Source: Physcomitrium patens
Lineage: Eukaryota > Streptophyta > Bryopsida > Funariales > Funariaceae
Assembly (NCBI RefSeq): GCF_000002425.4
Contig: NC_037261.1
Span: 6,658,098-6,722,097 of the forward strand
DNA: 64,000 nucleotides
Reading direction: 5' to 3'
The notes under the pieces were generated by a model. It was not told the DNA's origin, ran no database searches, and was given only the letters and a program-made list of their open reading frames with translations. Made by a program: the position numbers and the translations under genes. Shown one piece after another: positions 47,812 through 59,029 of this stretch (positions are counted from its first letter, which is position 1; every line of letters begins with the position of its first letter).

Positions 47812-47999
47812 AACTCCTTTCTTGCTTCTAGTCCAGGTTGAAGAGTCTTTAGTTTCTTGTCTTGTGGCAATAGCCATTCCAGTTTCCTTTTAATATACCT
47901 ACTTGTTTATATTTTGACTTATTATATCGAGATAGCCTTTTTGTATATTTTTCCCCATCGAGTCTTTGTCCTTGATAGATTGACAAAAGTACACTTACA

Positions 48000-48010
48000 A
48001 TATCAGAGCT
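48000..48010 (+). other. Primer-binding site, tRNA(iMet) 3'-end type
   Basis: atatcagagct immediately after the LTR resembles tggtatcagagc, the complement of the 3' end of initiator tRNA-Met used by most plant gypsy elements. The first bases of the site differ. This contrasts with the half-tRNA site of the copia family in the same window. Confidence 0.65.
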
Positions 48011-48185
48011 TTGTTTTTCTTGAGTGAGAGTGGATTACCCCTTTCTCTTGACAAGACATAAGCGTATTAGAAGTTTGCGGATTACCCACTTCTAAACTGA
48101 TATTGTTCTTAGTATCTTCTTTGTTATCAAGTCTTTCTTTTCTTTTGTCTTGAGCAGTATCAAACAAATTTTTCTTAGTGTCATT

Positions 48186-49130
48186 ATGGCAGAGCTTATT
48201 GAAATGAAGAGTGCAATGGCACAAATGCAAGAGCAAATGAGGGAGTTAATGCTTGCGATGCATCAACTCAATTCACGAACACATGAAAGAACAAGAATAG
48301 CAGAAAGTGGGGATATAGAGATGATCGGAGCTGCTTCAACATCTACAACAAATCACATTCCTTCTCCAATTGTACAACACCTTGTAAGCACTAGAGAACC
48401 AAGAATTGCCTTACCCGAGAAATTTGATGGTACGAGATCTAAGTTTCGAGGGTTCATCAATCAAGTACAATTGGCAATTGAACTTCAACTGCAAAGCTAT
48501 CCAACTCCAGGATCACAAGTCAGGTTTATTGGCACTCTACTTTCTGGTTCTGCATTATCATGGTTTTCGTCTTTTCTTGAATAACGAAATCCAATATTGG
48601 ATAATTTGGAAGCTTTTTTGGCGGAGTTTCGATCTATGTATGGTGAACACGATGCAACTCGTGTTGCAACAAATAAGATCCGAATTCTGCGACAAGTAAA
48701 TCGCTCAGTAACAGTGTATGCTTCACAATTTTGACAACTTGCAATTGACATCAAGTGGGATGATGCTGCACTCATTAGTCAATTTCTTTATGGATTGCAA
48801 TACGAAGTAAAGGAATTGATGCTCAACTTATCTGATCCTCAAACTTTGAGTCAAGCAATCGATTTTGCGGTAAAATGTGATAATCGACTTTTCGAATTTC
48901 GATCTGAGAATCATTCTCGGGAACCTCAATGTTATTACTCAATGGCAACATCAACATCTTTGCCAAACGTACATTCGGAAGTAGAAGACATGCAAAATGA
49001 CGCGGTACGTTTTAAATCTCTAACTGAGCAAGAAAAGATTCGTCGTCGTCAAGAAGGATTATGTTTATATTGAGGAGAACCTAAGTACACTGCTCAACAT
49101 TGTCCAAAGAAACGATGCAACTATAAAATG
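48186..49130 (+). pseudogene. Gypsy gag, broken
   Basis: The start chosen is the ATG at 48186 (MAELIEMKSAMAQMQEQMRE), a coiled-coil-like N terminus. Next comes the retrotransposon Gag core with 'ALPEKFDGTRSKFRGFINQV' and 'FIGTLLSGSALSWF'. In-frame stops occur at 48582 (TAA), 48732 (TGA) and 49071 (TGA). The last falls in the zinc knuckle, where a Cys would be expected in 'CLY-stop-GEPKYTAQHC', and the knuckle histidine reads as Tyr. The frame is 0; pol continues in another frame, so an indel or programmed shift lies between about 49075 and 49195. The protein would form the virus-like particle. Confidence 0.9.
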
Positions 49131-49195
49131 AGGGGTACGACGGTCAAAGAAGATAACATGTCGGAAAACGGATTCGTCCAGCTACAATAGGGACC

Positions 49196-52100
49196 GTGCA
49201 GCTGGAACCTTGTACAATTCTTAATGAAGGTCCTATCCTCTCCTCAGAACCCTCTCCTTGTTTTATAATAGACTTATATTTAGGACCTAAGAATTACAAA
49301 GCCTCTGCTTTATTAGATTCGGGAGCCTCAGCATGTTTTTTAGATGAACAATTTGTTAAAAGTCGTAAAATACCCTTTGTACAGAAACCTAAACCAGTAC
49401 ATGTAGAAGTCATAGATGGTCGTCCCTTGTCTTCTGGAGATGTCACTCATGAAACTCATCCTATAAAAGTAACAATAGACGATCATGATAGCTACATAGC
49501 TTTTAACATAATTAAATCCCCGTCCAATCTAGTTATTTTAGGTTTATCCTGGCTAGAAAAATATAACCCTTGAATAGATTGGAATTCGCATAAACTTGAC
49601 TTTTTCTAGAGCGTTATTAATAGTTCTACTAACCAAGTAAAAAATTATAAGTCTAATTTAGTAAAACTTGTACTGATAGGTGCAAAAGCATTTATACACG
49701 CAGCAAAAGAAGGATCAACTTTTGCTATTTATGCTGCACCTATTTCTGAAAACGTAAAGACTTCAAGTGGCATTCCAAGTCAATATCAGGAGTATCAAGA
49801 TGTTTTTGAGAAAAAGAATGCAGATATTCTTCCTGAGCATCGTCCATATGATTGTTCAATCGACCTCAAGGAAGGAACTCAGCCACCATTTGGATCAATT
49901 TACAGTTTATCGCAAGATGAGATGGCTGAACTCAAGACATATATTGACGAGAATTTAGCGAAGAATTTCATACGCCATTCAAAATCTCCAGCAAGAGCTC
50001 TAATTCTATTCGTAAAGAAAAAAGATGGATCTTTACGAATGTGTGTTGATTATCGAGGACTCAACAAGATCACAATCAAGAACAGGTATCCATTACCTTT
50101 GATATCAGGACTCCTTGACCAGTTGAATCAAGCTAAGATCTATACAAAAATAGATCTAAGAGGAGCATATAATCTAGTACGGATCAAAGAAGGAGATGAA
50201 TGGAAGACTGCGTTTCGAACCAGGTATGGACATTTCGAATATAATGTCATGCCCTTTGGACTCACGAATGCACCAGCTGCTTTTCAACATCTCATGAATG
50301 ATGTATTTCGTGAATTCTTAGACAATTTTGTCGTCTGCTATCTAGACGATATCCTGATCAATTCTAAGAACGTCGAAGAACATGAAATACATGTTCGTCA
50401 AGTATTACAAAAACTTAGAGATGCAGGATTATACGCCAAGATGGAAAAGTGTGTATTTCACACTACTCAAGTTGACTTTTTAGGATACATCATTTCAAAT
50501 GATGGTCTCATGATGGATTCTAAGAAAGTCCAAACAAACATGGATTGGAAGATTCCAAGGACGGTAAGAGATGTCCAATGTTTCTTGGGATTTGCCAATT
50601 ACTATCGGATCTTCATCAAAGACTTCTCACGAGTTGTAGCTCCACTTACACGCTTGACTAGTAAAGATAAATTTCAATGGAATCAAGAAGTGGAAGCAGC
50701 ATTTGAAGCCTTGAAGACATCGTTTGTCTCTGCACCAGTCTTATATCGTGTTGACTTTTCCAAGGCATTTTTTATGGAAACAGATGCATCAGATTTTGCC
50801 TTGGGTGCAGTTTTATCACAAATGGAAACAGATGACAAACTTCATTCGATAGCTTTTCATTCAAGAAAATTCTCAACAGCCGAGATCAATTATGAGATCC
50901 ACGATAAAGAACTTCTTGCGATCATGGATTCCTTTCAAGAATGGCGTCATTATCTAGAAGGCGCTTCTAGTCCAGTCACTGTGTATACAGATCACAAGAA
51001 CCTCGAGTATTTCATGTCAGCACGCATGTTGAATCGTCGTCAAGCTCATTGGAGTATGTCTTTGTCAAGATTCGAGTTCATTATCACTTATCGGCCAGGA
51101 AAACAACAAGGTTTATCCGATGCCCTATCTAGACGTTCTTATTTTGCACCAAAAGAAGGAGATGCAGCTTTTGAGCAACAAAGAATGGTCCTCTTGAAAC
51201 CGGAGCAATTTCATCTCCAAGCAATGAAATCAACATTGACTGTTGATTCAACTTTTCTCAAGCAAATCCAGTCCAGTATGTCCTCAGACCCTCTTGTTTA
51301 TGATATCGAGAATAATTCTTCCAAGTCTCATGATCCTTCTAAGTTCGAGTTCAAAAATAATCTATTATATTTTGAAGGACGCCTATATGTTCCAGAAGGA
51401 GAAGCACGTTTACGTGTTCTTCAAGCACGTCATGACTTTCCAGCAGCAGGGCACTTTGGATATAATAAGACTTTGGAACTCATATCAAGAGATTTTTGGT
51501 GGCCACAAATGTAGAAGTCAGTCAAAGACTTTGTACAATCATGTGATATTTGTTCAAGATCAAAAATTCCTCGTCATCGACTTTACGGACTTCTTCAGCC
51601 ATTACCTATACCAGAACAACCATGGTCTTCTGTTTCTATGGATTTCATCACAGATCTTCCAAGCTCAAGATCTTATGATTCTATATTTGTGATAGTAGAT
51701 CGTTTCACCAAGATGGCACACTTTGTGTCATGTACAAAATCTATCACAGGTGAAGAAACAGCTAAGCTTTTCATTGATAATATCTATCGCTATCATGGAT
51801 TACCTAAAGATATCATATCGGATAGGAGAACTTAATTTGTGTCAAGATTTTGGAAGACCCTTTTCAAGATTTTAAAAGTGGACATAAAGCTATCTTCGGC
51901 TTTCCATCCTCAAACTGATGGACAAACAGAGCACGTAAACCAAGTCTTGGAGCAGTATTTAAGGTGTACTATCAACTACCAACAAGATGATTGGACAACC
52001 CTTCTGCCATTGGCAGAGTTTGCTTATAATAATATGGTACATTCTTCCACGCAATAAACACCTTTCTTTGTCAATTATGGCTATCATCCACGACTTGATA

Positions 52101-52663
52101 CTTTTGATTTTTCAAAAGTTGATAATCCTGCAGCAAAAGATATGGTAAATCGGTTGTCAGAGTTACATGCAATAATGAAGACACAATTGAAGGAAGCTCA
52201 AGAACGACAAAAGATAAACGCAGATCTATATTGTAAGGAGCAACCACAACTCAACGTGGGTGATAAGGTATAGCTACTTCGTCACAATATCAAGACTACT
52301 CGACCTTGTGACAAGTTGGACTATCGTAGGCTTGGTCCCTTTTCTGTTTCTGAACAGATCAACCCAGTTGCATATCGGTTACATCTACCGGAGTCAATGA
52401 AGATCCATCCTGTATTCCACGTGTCTCTTCTTGAACCATATAAGACAGTGGATATACAAGGAAGAAGACAAATGCCACCGCCTCCTATAGAAGTAGATAA
52501 TAATAAAGAATTTGAGGTGGAAGAGATATTAGACTCAAGGCGGCGCCGAAATAAGCTGGAATATCTTGTTCATTGGCGCGGATATGATATTAGTGAACGC
52601 ACATGGGAGCCATCCAGGAATCTAGCAAATGCATCAGCTAAAGTCAAAGTTTTTCATCAATGA
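49196..52663 (+). pseudogene. Gypsy pol: protease, RT, RNase H, integrase, chromodomain; broken by stops
   Basis: A single reading frame is recognisable across 3.5 kb. Protease: 'ALLDSGASACFLDEQF', with DSG at 49316-49324. RT: open from 49922, with 'VKKKDGSLRMCVDYRGLNKI' and the YLDD box at 50339-50350. RNase H: 'METDASDFALGAVLSQ' near 50776. Integrase: zinc-binding 'HDFPAAGH' and 'CDIC' (51430-51553), then 'MDFITDLPSS', 'DIISDRRT' and 'TDGQTEHVNQVLEQYLR' supplying the DDE residues. Chromodomain: 'FEVEEILDSRRRRNKLEYLV' followed by 'HWRGYDISERTWEPSRNL' (52510-52630). In-frame stops lie at 49571, 49607, 51512, 51833, 52055 and 52271. Each is one transition away from a sense codon such as CAA or TGG. 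Chromodomains of this class steer integration to heterochromatin. No full polyprotein can be made from this copy. Confidence 0.95.
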
Positions 52664-52778
52664 CATCCATCAAAACCAAGATGAAAATCTCTCTTATAAA
52701 AGAGACAAGATTGAGGCAAGATAACATTCAATTTCCTATCCTTGTTTGTAACTTCTTTGCATTTGTGACGCTAATTAG

Positions 52779-53201
52779 ATGGAGAGCCAACAACCAGTGG
52801 ATTCAACTCAAGAACCTTCGTTTGCTGACCTGTCGGACGAGACATTACGATTGTTACAACCTTCAAGAAGACGCAATCGAGATGAAGATCTTCAAGAACG
52901 ACATGTTCTTCGTCGAATAGATGGTGAGATACAACGCGTTTGGTATCACGATTTGGGAAGGGACTCTCGATGTTTGGTGATTTTGCTAGAGGTAGGAACA
53001 ACTCTTGATGGTGTTCCGAATATTCTATTCGAAGGAAGTTACGAAGGCCTCAACAATGATCAAATAACTGGGTGGTCTTCCCGCCCTGGTATGGGACACT
53101 ACCGATGGTTGAGAGGCCCTATCAATCATCTTCGAAGAGAACAGAGATCAGAGTATGTGGCGAATACAATTCGTCGCATCATAGATTTTCTCAACATATG
53201 A
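52779..53201 (+). CDS. Extra ORF between pol and the 3' LTR, 140 aa, unknown function
   Basis: An intact frame begins ATG at 52779, 116 bases after the pol stop, and ends TGA at 53199-53201, shortly before the polypurine tract. It lies in a different frame from pol. The protein starts MESQQPVDSTQEPSFADLSD, then a charged segment rich in Arg, Asp and Glu, then a hydrophobic core 'CLVILLEVGTTLDGVPNILF' and a Trp-containing 'GMGHYRWLRGPINHLRREQ' region. It has no signal peptide or membrane segment, so it does not look like an envelope protein, and no zinc finger or nuclease motif is visible. Position and orientation suggest an accessory protein of the element, possibly captured from a host gene. 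Having no stop in 140 codons is suggestive, not proof, given the roughly one stop per 165 codons in gag-pol. I do not recognise the family. Confidence 0.6.
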   Translation: MESQQPVDSTQEPSFADLSDETLRLLQPSRRRNRDEDLQERHVLRRIDGEIQRVWYHDLGRDSRCLVILLEVGTTLDGVPNILFEGSYEGLNNDQITGWSSRPGMGHYRWLRGPINHLRREQRSEYVANTIRRIIDFLNI

Positions 53202-53229
53202 TGACCACTCCTCGTGGAACTCGTCTCTA

Positions 53230-53242
53230 GAAGGGGGGGTAA
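53230..53242 (+). other. Polypurine tract of gypsy element
   Basis: gaagggggggtaa directly before the right LTR (TGTCACAG), the priming site for plus-strand DNA. Confidence 0.8.
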
Positions 53243-53792
53243 TGTCACAGCCATAATCATGTAAGCTAATAATTACATATAGAAATAGGTAGAAGTAAGT
53301 AAAAGTAGATAAAAGTAAGTTAATTCTATAATATTTAATATAAAAGCTTCCTAGAAACTTCCTAGACGTTGCTTTGACTTCATAGGTGTCTTTAATTGAC
53401 TTTTTGGATTAGAAACGTGGTCAACAAGTTGGCCATGTGCCACACATGTTGTTAGCTTGAAGATCAAGCTAACTATGTGGCCCACACGTAGAAAAACTTG
53501 CCTTGTAAGTCAAGGCATGTGTCTTACAAAGTCAACACATATTGGAGGTCCTATAGAACGTCGCCACGTAGCCCCTAGTTAGATAGTATATATAGAGACA
53601 AGAGTGAAGGCTTCTTCACTCTTGTCAACTCCTTTCTTGCTTCTAGTCCAGGTTGAAGAGTCTTTAGTTTCTTGTCTTGTGGCAATAGCCATTCCAGTTT
53701 CCTTTTAATATACCTACTTGTTTATATTTTGACTTATTATATCGAGATAGCCTTTTTGTATATTTTTCCTCATCGAGTCTTTGTCCTTGACA
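53243..53792 (+). repeat. 3' LTR of gypsy element, end missing
   Basis: 550 bp matching 47428-47975 with about five differences (for example CGG to CAG at the start, acgctg to acgttg, tttcccc to tttcctc). All are transitions, with T or A in this copy. Similarity stops after 'gtccttga'; the last 22 or so bases of the 5' LTR are absent here, so the end is truncated. No target duplication can be assigned. Confidence 0.9.
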
Positions 53793-54045
53793 CTATAATC
53801 CATTTAATTGTTTGAAAAGATTCAATAGTTGTGGTTCAATTCAAATATTTTTTTACTGGAGTATATTCATCAATGAGATTAAGATTGGTCTTCAATTTAT
53901 TTATTGAAGTTTGAAAATAGAATCTTTGAGAATACTATTAGACTTGTTAATTTATAAAATGAATTAATATATATTATGTAGCAAAGATTTTTTTTCTATT
54001 GGTGGTTTAAATTAAATATTTTAATTATAATATTACATGTTTTTT
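53793..54045. other. Short AT-rich spacer between gypsy element and solo LTR
   Basis: About 250 bases without recognised features. Confidence 0.5.
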
Positions 54046-54580
54046 TGTAATAGATTTCATCTATCAAGGATATGAATCTTAAAGAACTAAAAGATTAATA
54101 TACTCTTATATCTCTCAAAAAAAACTAAAAAATCACTCAAAGATGATATAATATTAAATTAAAATGGCTACTTCTAAAGACAAGAAGACTATAAAGTCTT
54201 TAAACAACACTAAAGACTAGAAAGGCATTGACAAGAGCAAAGAAGGCTTCATTCTTGCTTCCATATATATTATCTAACTAGGAGCTATATGGCAATGTTC
54301 TATAGGACCTCCAACATGTCTTGACTTTGCAAGATACATGTCTTAACTTGTAAGAAAAGTTTTCTATATATATATTATATAATTGGTTTATTCTTAAAAC
54401 TATCAATACGTGTGGTACATGATTAACTTGTTGACCAAGTTTTCAATCTATCAATCAACTATAAATATGTATATAGTCAAAGTTGCATCTATAAAGCTTC
54501 TTGGAAGCTTTTCTAGAAGATATCATGAAATTAATTTATATTTTTTTATTTCTACCTAATCATATAGATATTTATTGACA
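54046..54580 (-). repeat. Degenerate antisense solo LTR of the gypsy family
   Basis: Reads as the reverse complement of the gypsy LTR from end to end: 'tgtaa...atctatcaagga' at the left, 'aaggcttcattcttg' in the hairpin region near 54227, 'ctatatggcaatgttctata' near 54286, and 'tttctaccta...tgaca' at the right. Differences are mostly toward A/T. No internal gypsy sequence is attached, consistent with LTR-LTR recombination long ago. Confidence 0.8.
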
Positions 54581-54915
54581 TAAATATATATGTTCGTGAT
54601 ATTATTTTTTCTTTTAGAAACAAGTTCTATGAAAAATAATTATCAACTTTCATGAAACTTATTATTCTTTATCTTGGTTTTGATAGATATTGTTGCTAAA
54701 AAGCCTCAACCTTCTTTGTTGCATTTGCAAGATTTTTTATTGGCTCTAATATGTATTCACTAATATCATATCTATATTAATAAACAAAATATTCTAATCT
54801 ATTTTGGTGTTGCCTTTAATCAAAGACTTCTTTCCTTTCAAACTCTTAATTAATATCCACTTCTATAAGTAGAGGTGGCAATTTTCTTATTTCCAATGTC
54901 ATATTATTTAAAGTC
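54581..54915. other. AT-rich spacer, no gene seen
   Basis: About 335 bases between the solo LTR and repeat Y with no recognised feature. Confidence 0.5.
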
Positions 54916-56443
54916 TGTTTGAGAATGTATTTGATACTTGGCCATGGAAGAAAAAATGGAATTTGAAACAAGATGATCTTAATAATTTTAATAAAATCTT
55001 GAACAAACTTCATATAAAATATAAAAATGCTATTAAATTTTTAATTAAATTCAAAAAATGTTTCATAAATTTATAAAAGAAATATAAAGAAATCATAAAT
55101 TAATCTTAATGAAATATTTGTAATAAAGAAATTCTAAAGAAATATCAAAAATAAAAATTTTAATTAAATTTTAATAAAATCCAAATATAATCTTCAATAA
55201 ATCTTATTCAAATCCTAAAAAATATCCTAAATTCCAATCTTAGGCTAAATCCTAATCAAATTCTAAACCCTAATGCTAAATCAAATTCTAATAAAATCTT
55301 AAATTCTAATAAAATTCTATCAAATCTTTAAAAAGTCCTAAAATAAATCTAGATAAATCTTAATAAAATCCTAAGAAAATTCTAAATCTTAATCTTAGTC
55401 CAAACCCTAATAAAATCATAAATCTTAATTAATCCTAATAAAATCTTAAATAAATTTCAATCAATAACTATAGCTATTTGAAACCTCAATAAATATTAAT
55501 TGAACCATGGATCTTAATTAAAATTTCATCCAGATTTCAACCAATAAGTAATTAAAAGGTATATAAAATTTGAAAAGAATTGGATTTACCATTTGCAAGA
55601 AAAGCTTCTAAAATCTCTCGATTATTCGTCACACTCTTTTTTTGATTTGAATGTTGATCATTCAATATTGATTTTTTTTTGTTGACTTGTTCAATTGTTC
55701 CAAAAATTGGATTATCTATAGATATTTAAGTCTTTATTGCTCTTGCAAAATTTTGCTTCAATCCAACTAGAAAATATTGTTAGATCTTTGAATCACTCAC
55801 TAACTCTAAATCTCAAATTTCTAAGAACATAATCCACAAAAATCCTCATATGCTTCAATCTAACTACTTTATTGACTTCAAATTTTTTATACATATTTAT
55901 AACAAATATAATAAAAAATTATCCAATTTTTCCTTGTATCTATATTACAAAATTCATAAAATCTTAAAATTTATTAATCCTTTTTATTTCTCAAAATCTA
56001 AATCCACCAAATATAATATTAATTTTGAAAATCCTTCAAAATCTCAATATTCATCCAAATGATATGAAACTAATATTTAAAAATCTTTTCTCAAGTTTCT
56101 TTTCGAATTTCCTTCTTTGATTTACAAAAGAATCCTAGATTTATTGTAGATACGTGGTTTTGTATATAAGGGTCTAATTATGACTCTAGTTGATAACCGG
56201 TCCTCTTTGGATATCAATTATTATTTTCTTGAAGTAATTTTTGATAAAATCAATTTATAACTCCCTCCTACGTATGCATATATTTTTTATTTTTCTAATC
56301 TACCTTTATTTTTAATATTTATTGCTATAAAAAGTAAGTAGAATTTAATTTTATAAAAAATATTTCTAGTATTATAAGATTTTATTACCTACCTATCTTT
56401 TATCTAAATTTTTTATTATATATTTTTAATTAAGTTCTTCTAT

Positions 56444-56479
<36 letters not shown>

Positions 56480-56505
56480 CTTAATGGTCATATTACTATA
56501 TGACA
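54916..56505 (+). repeat. Repeat family Y, long copy
   Basis: Colinear with 11628-13152. Distinct shared blocks are the degenerate 'taaatcctaatcaaattc' array (about 55190-55470), 'aatccacaaaaatcc', 'attgacttcaaat', and the end 'tattactatatgaca'. A (TA)n array at 56448-56478 is an addition specific to this copy. Copia element 2 begins 18 bases after the repeat ends. Confidence 0.65.
56448..56478. repeat. (TA)n microsatellite
   Basis: About 31 bases of alternating A/T inside repeat family Y; the homologous place in the 11.6-13.15 kb copy lacks it. Confidence 0.9.
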
Positions 56506-56523
56506 CCAATAAATTCATTGTCT

Positions 56524-56828
56524 TGTTAAAATAAAAATAAGATACTATGTAGAAGATTTTACCTTAGATAAGTTGCTAATAGTTAAAGGATTGGAAAAAG
56601 GTGAAGATAAGTTACTAATGTAGTGGCTAGGTTAAGAAGAGTCTAATATTTTGTTAGATGAAGCAATAAAAGATGAAAATTATTATAAATGAAGTTCAAC
56701 TATACTAGATGTAAATTCCTCCTATTAATAAATAGTGTTGGAAGTGACATGCATTTTATTCCATACATCTCTTGTGTGCAACATTTTTAATTTTTACTTA
56801 CTTATGTCTTGCTTGTTGTATTTTTTCA
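56524..56828 (+). repeat. 5' LTR of copia element 2
   Basis: About 305 bp from TGTTAAAATAA to TTTTTTCA. Matches the reverse complement of 323-635, for example 'taccttagataagttgct' against 'taccttaggtaagttggt', and 'cttattccat' in both. Confidence 0.8.
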
Positions 56829-56844
56829 ATAGGTTATGGGCCCA
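56829..56844 (+). other. Half-tRNA(iMet) primer-binding site
   Basis: ataggttatgggccca follows the LTR directly and is identical to the site of element 1. Its conservation in two otherwise diverged copies supports its identification. Confidence 0.85.
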
Positions 56845-57479
56845 CACATACTTTATTATACGATTTAAGTAATGTTGATGTTATTTTCTAGTAATTATAC
56901 TTGTGTAGAGTAAAATTTATGGTATTTTTTAATGTTAGGATTTATAAGTCCTAAACTTGTGTTTTGGCAGAAAAAATTATTGATTTTGACCTTATAGATT
57001 TCTAACATTACTTTGTAAGTTCTTAATTCCTAGGATTGTGAATTTAAGACCTTACAGAAAGACCTTGATATTATCTTTTGTATTGTTGAAGTTGTTTTAT
57101 TTACATTGTGTGTATTGTGAAATAGTCATTTAAAAGAGTGAAAGATCTTGATAGTAAGATTCATTGGAATTCAAATACTTATTAGAAGTTTCAAAACTTG
57201 AATTAAAAATATTTTGAATAAGAAAGCACTGAATTATTTACAAGAGGGTATTTTAAGATTCTACTAATATAAAATTATTTTGGTGATTTTAAACATAAAA
57301 AAAACTTCTTTTCTTGATATTTTTTGATAAAGCTCTTCTTAAACATGGCTTCTAGTGAATGTGAGGTTTGAGAGTGATTAAAAAGTTTAGAAGGAAGAAT
57401 TTTGTGAGTCCTAAAAATGCATCTTAATCAATGGATTGGTTAAAAACATAGTTTCAAGTCATTCAATTATACAAATATT
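56845..57479 (+). other. Leader of copia element 2
   Basis: About 630 bases of AT-rich sequence between primer site and repeat X. It corresponds to the leader in element 1. No coding frame. Confidence 0.5.
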
Positions 57480-58246
57480 AAGATTATAGAGTCTATTTGA
57501 TTATTTAATTATTTATTAGAATTTAGAAGTATTTATAAGTTATAAAAGTCTTATTAGAAGAAAAGTCAAAAAAATAGAACCTTAATAAGTCTTGGAGGTA
57601 ATTATTTTAGTTAATTTAGTATTTTTACTTATTATTAAGTATGAAGGATTAATTATTGAGACCAATTATGAAATAAAAAAATGAAAAAATATTAGTTTTA
57701 CTAGTAGGAAATAGGAAGATAAACAACTAGTCTAATCATTGTAAAAAGGGAGGTATATAAGTTCCATATGGATTGTAGCACCTTAGATATAGGTAAGAAG
57801 ATAAGACTAAGAACTTGTGGCTTTTTTTAATAATCCATGTATACTACTTGTGAGCCTTGATAAAGTTAGAACTCTTGTTTTCTTAAGCAAGTTATCTTTG
57901 AGATAAAAATTATTTATAAAATTTTTTATTATTTATATTTTATCTTTAATTTATCATAATTTACTTATAAAAATTTAGATTTATATTTTTTATGTCATTT
58001 AAAATATAAAAAATTATCTATATAAAAATATATTTTTTATTTTTTAATTTTATTTTCATTAAGTAAAAATCTAGTAAACAGACTTTGACTAATTTTATAG
58101 TATACAATTGCTTGATTGCACTTGTTTCACTTCTTTTGTATTGTTCTTCTTTTGCTCTTATTTCTTGCTACTTGTACTTCATACCAACAACTACAAGTAA
58201 TTCTTAAATGAGACCATCTTGTAATTTGGATTGAAGGATGAATATT
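57480..58246 (+). repeat. Repeat family X, copy B
   Basis: Matches copy C in reverse. It contains 'ttaataagtcttggagg' near 57584, 'aagttccatatggattgtagc' (in part) near 57760, 'gtgagccttgataaagtt' near 57851, and ends with 'gaccatcttgtaatttgg'. Compared with copy C it lacks about 500 bases internally. It lies just upstream of the gag remnant. Confidence 0.7.
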
Positions 58247-58249
58247 ATT

Positions 58250-58975
58250 CTCATAAATTTCTACCATTGGAAGTTCAAAATATAGCTTTTGTTAGCATCT
58301 TTAGAACTTTGAGATATTATATATTAAAATAAATAGCCTCCAATTATACATATAGATACTAAAAAGAAAAAAGACTTTAAGAGATGTAAAAAAAAGGTTT
58401 TTGGCAAAATTGCCATCAACTTGGATGAAGCCAATTATTTTCATATTATCTCTTACAAAAGATTAGAAAAAGAATGAAAGACTCTTTGCAACATATATAA
58501 AAGCAAGAATACATCCAACATCATCTTTACAAGGAATAAATTCTTCACTTGTAATATAAAAGAAGGTAAAGACCTCATGGCTCATGTCAATAAGATAAAA
58601 GCTCTTGCAAATCAACTAGTAATTATTGAGAAATCTTAAGAAGAAGGTAATATTATCATAATCTTGCTTATGAACCTTTTGAAGTTCTTTGACTACCTCA
58701 TTATAACATTAGAATCTATTAAATTAAAAGAAATTATAATCGACTATGTGACAAGAAGACTTGTCTGTGAAATAACCAAGAGGAGAAAAAAAAAACCTCA
58801 AAGTAAAGATTTGGCTTTATTTTCAATATAAGGCAAGAAGAGCTATTCTAATGAATGTCGTAATGTTAAAACTTACTTTTTTTGAAGAAAAACATGTCAT
58901 TTTGCATAAAATTGCTACAAGGCAAAAAAATGAGATAGAAAAAGTGCCAACAATGTACATGAGCAATTTAGATGA
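58250..58975 (+). pseudogene. Copia gag, element 2, heavily broken
   Basis: 'ttctaccattggaag' near 58260 corresponds to the 'FYHWK' motif of Gag in element 1. 'DLMAHVNKIKALANQL' is encoded near 58572-58620, followed by many stops. The zinc-knuckle region near 58880-58930 is also damaged. Confidence 0.8.
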
Positions 58976-59029
58976 GATAATTTTGTATTCATGGCAAGTG
59001 AAAGCACCTTCATAGTTGCGATATTCAAG

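Larger units (their letters stand above)
47428..47999 (+). repeat. 5' LTR of gypsy element
   Basis: Starts TGTCACGG and ends CTTACA directly before the primer site, 572 bp. The right LTR (53243-53792) matches it except for about five C/G to T/A differences, but stops about 22 bases earlier. The antisense solo LTR at 54046-54580 starts with 'tgtaa', the complement of this end, which supports the 572-bp length. Confidence 0.9.
47428..53792 (+). mobile_element. Ty3/gypsy chromovirus LTR retrotransposon, recent but defective
   Basis: About 6.4 kb with nearly identical LTRs, a primer-binding site after the left LTR, gag, a pol of protease, RT, RNase H, integrase and C-terminal chromodomain, an additional ORF, a polypurine tract and the right LTR. 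The gypsy order (RT before integrase) and the chromodomain place it in the chromoviruses. LTR comparison gives about five differences over 548 aligned bases, so the insertion is young. Nevertheless the gag-pol carries nine in-frame stops and a frame change. The outer end of the right LTR appears deleted. Older relatives occur at 10.63-11.13, 54.05-54.58 and 61.76-61.94 kb. Confidence 0.95.

Noticed and set aside
53788..53797. Target-site duplication 'ccata' (before the left LTR) and 'ctata' (after the right LTR) for the gypsy element
   Set aside because: They differ at one of five bases, and the solo LTR shows the true LTR end is missing on the right, so no duplication should be expected there.
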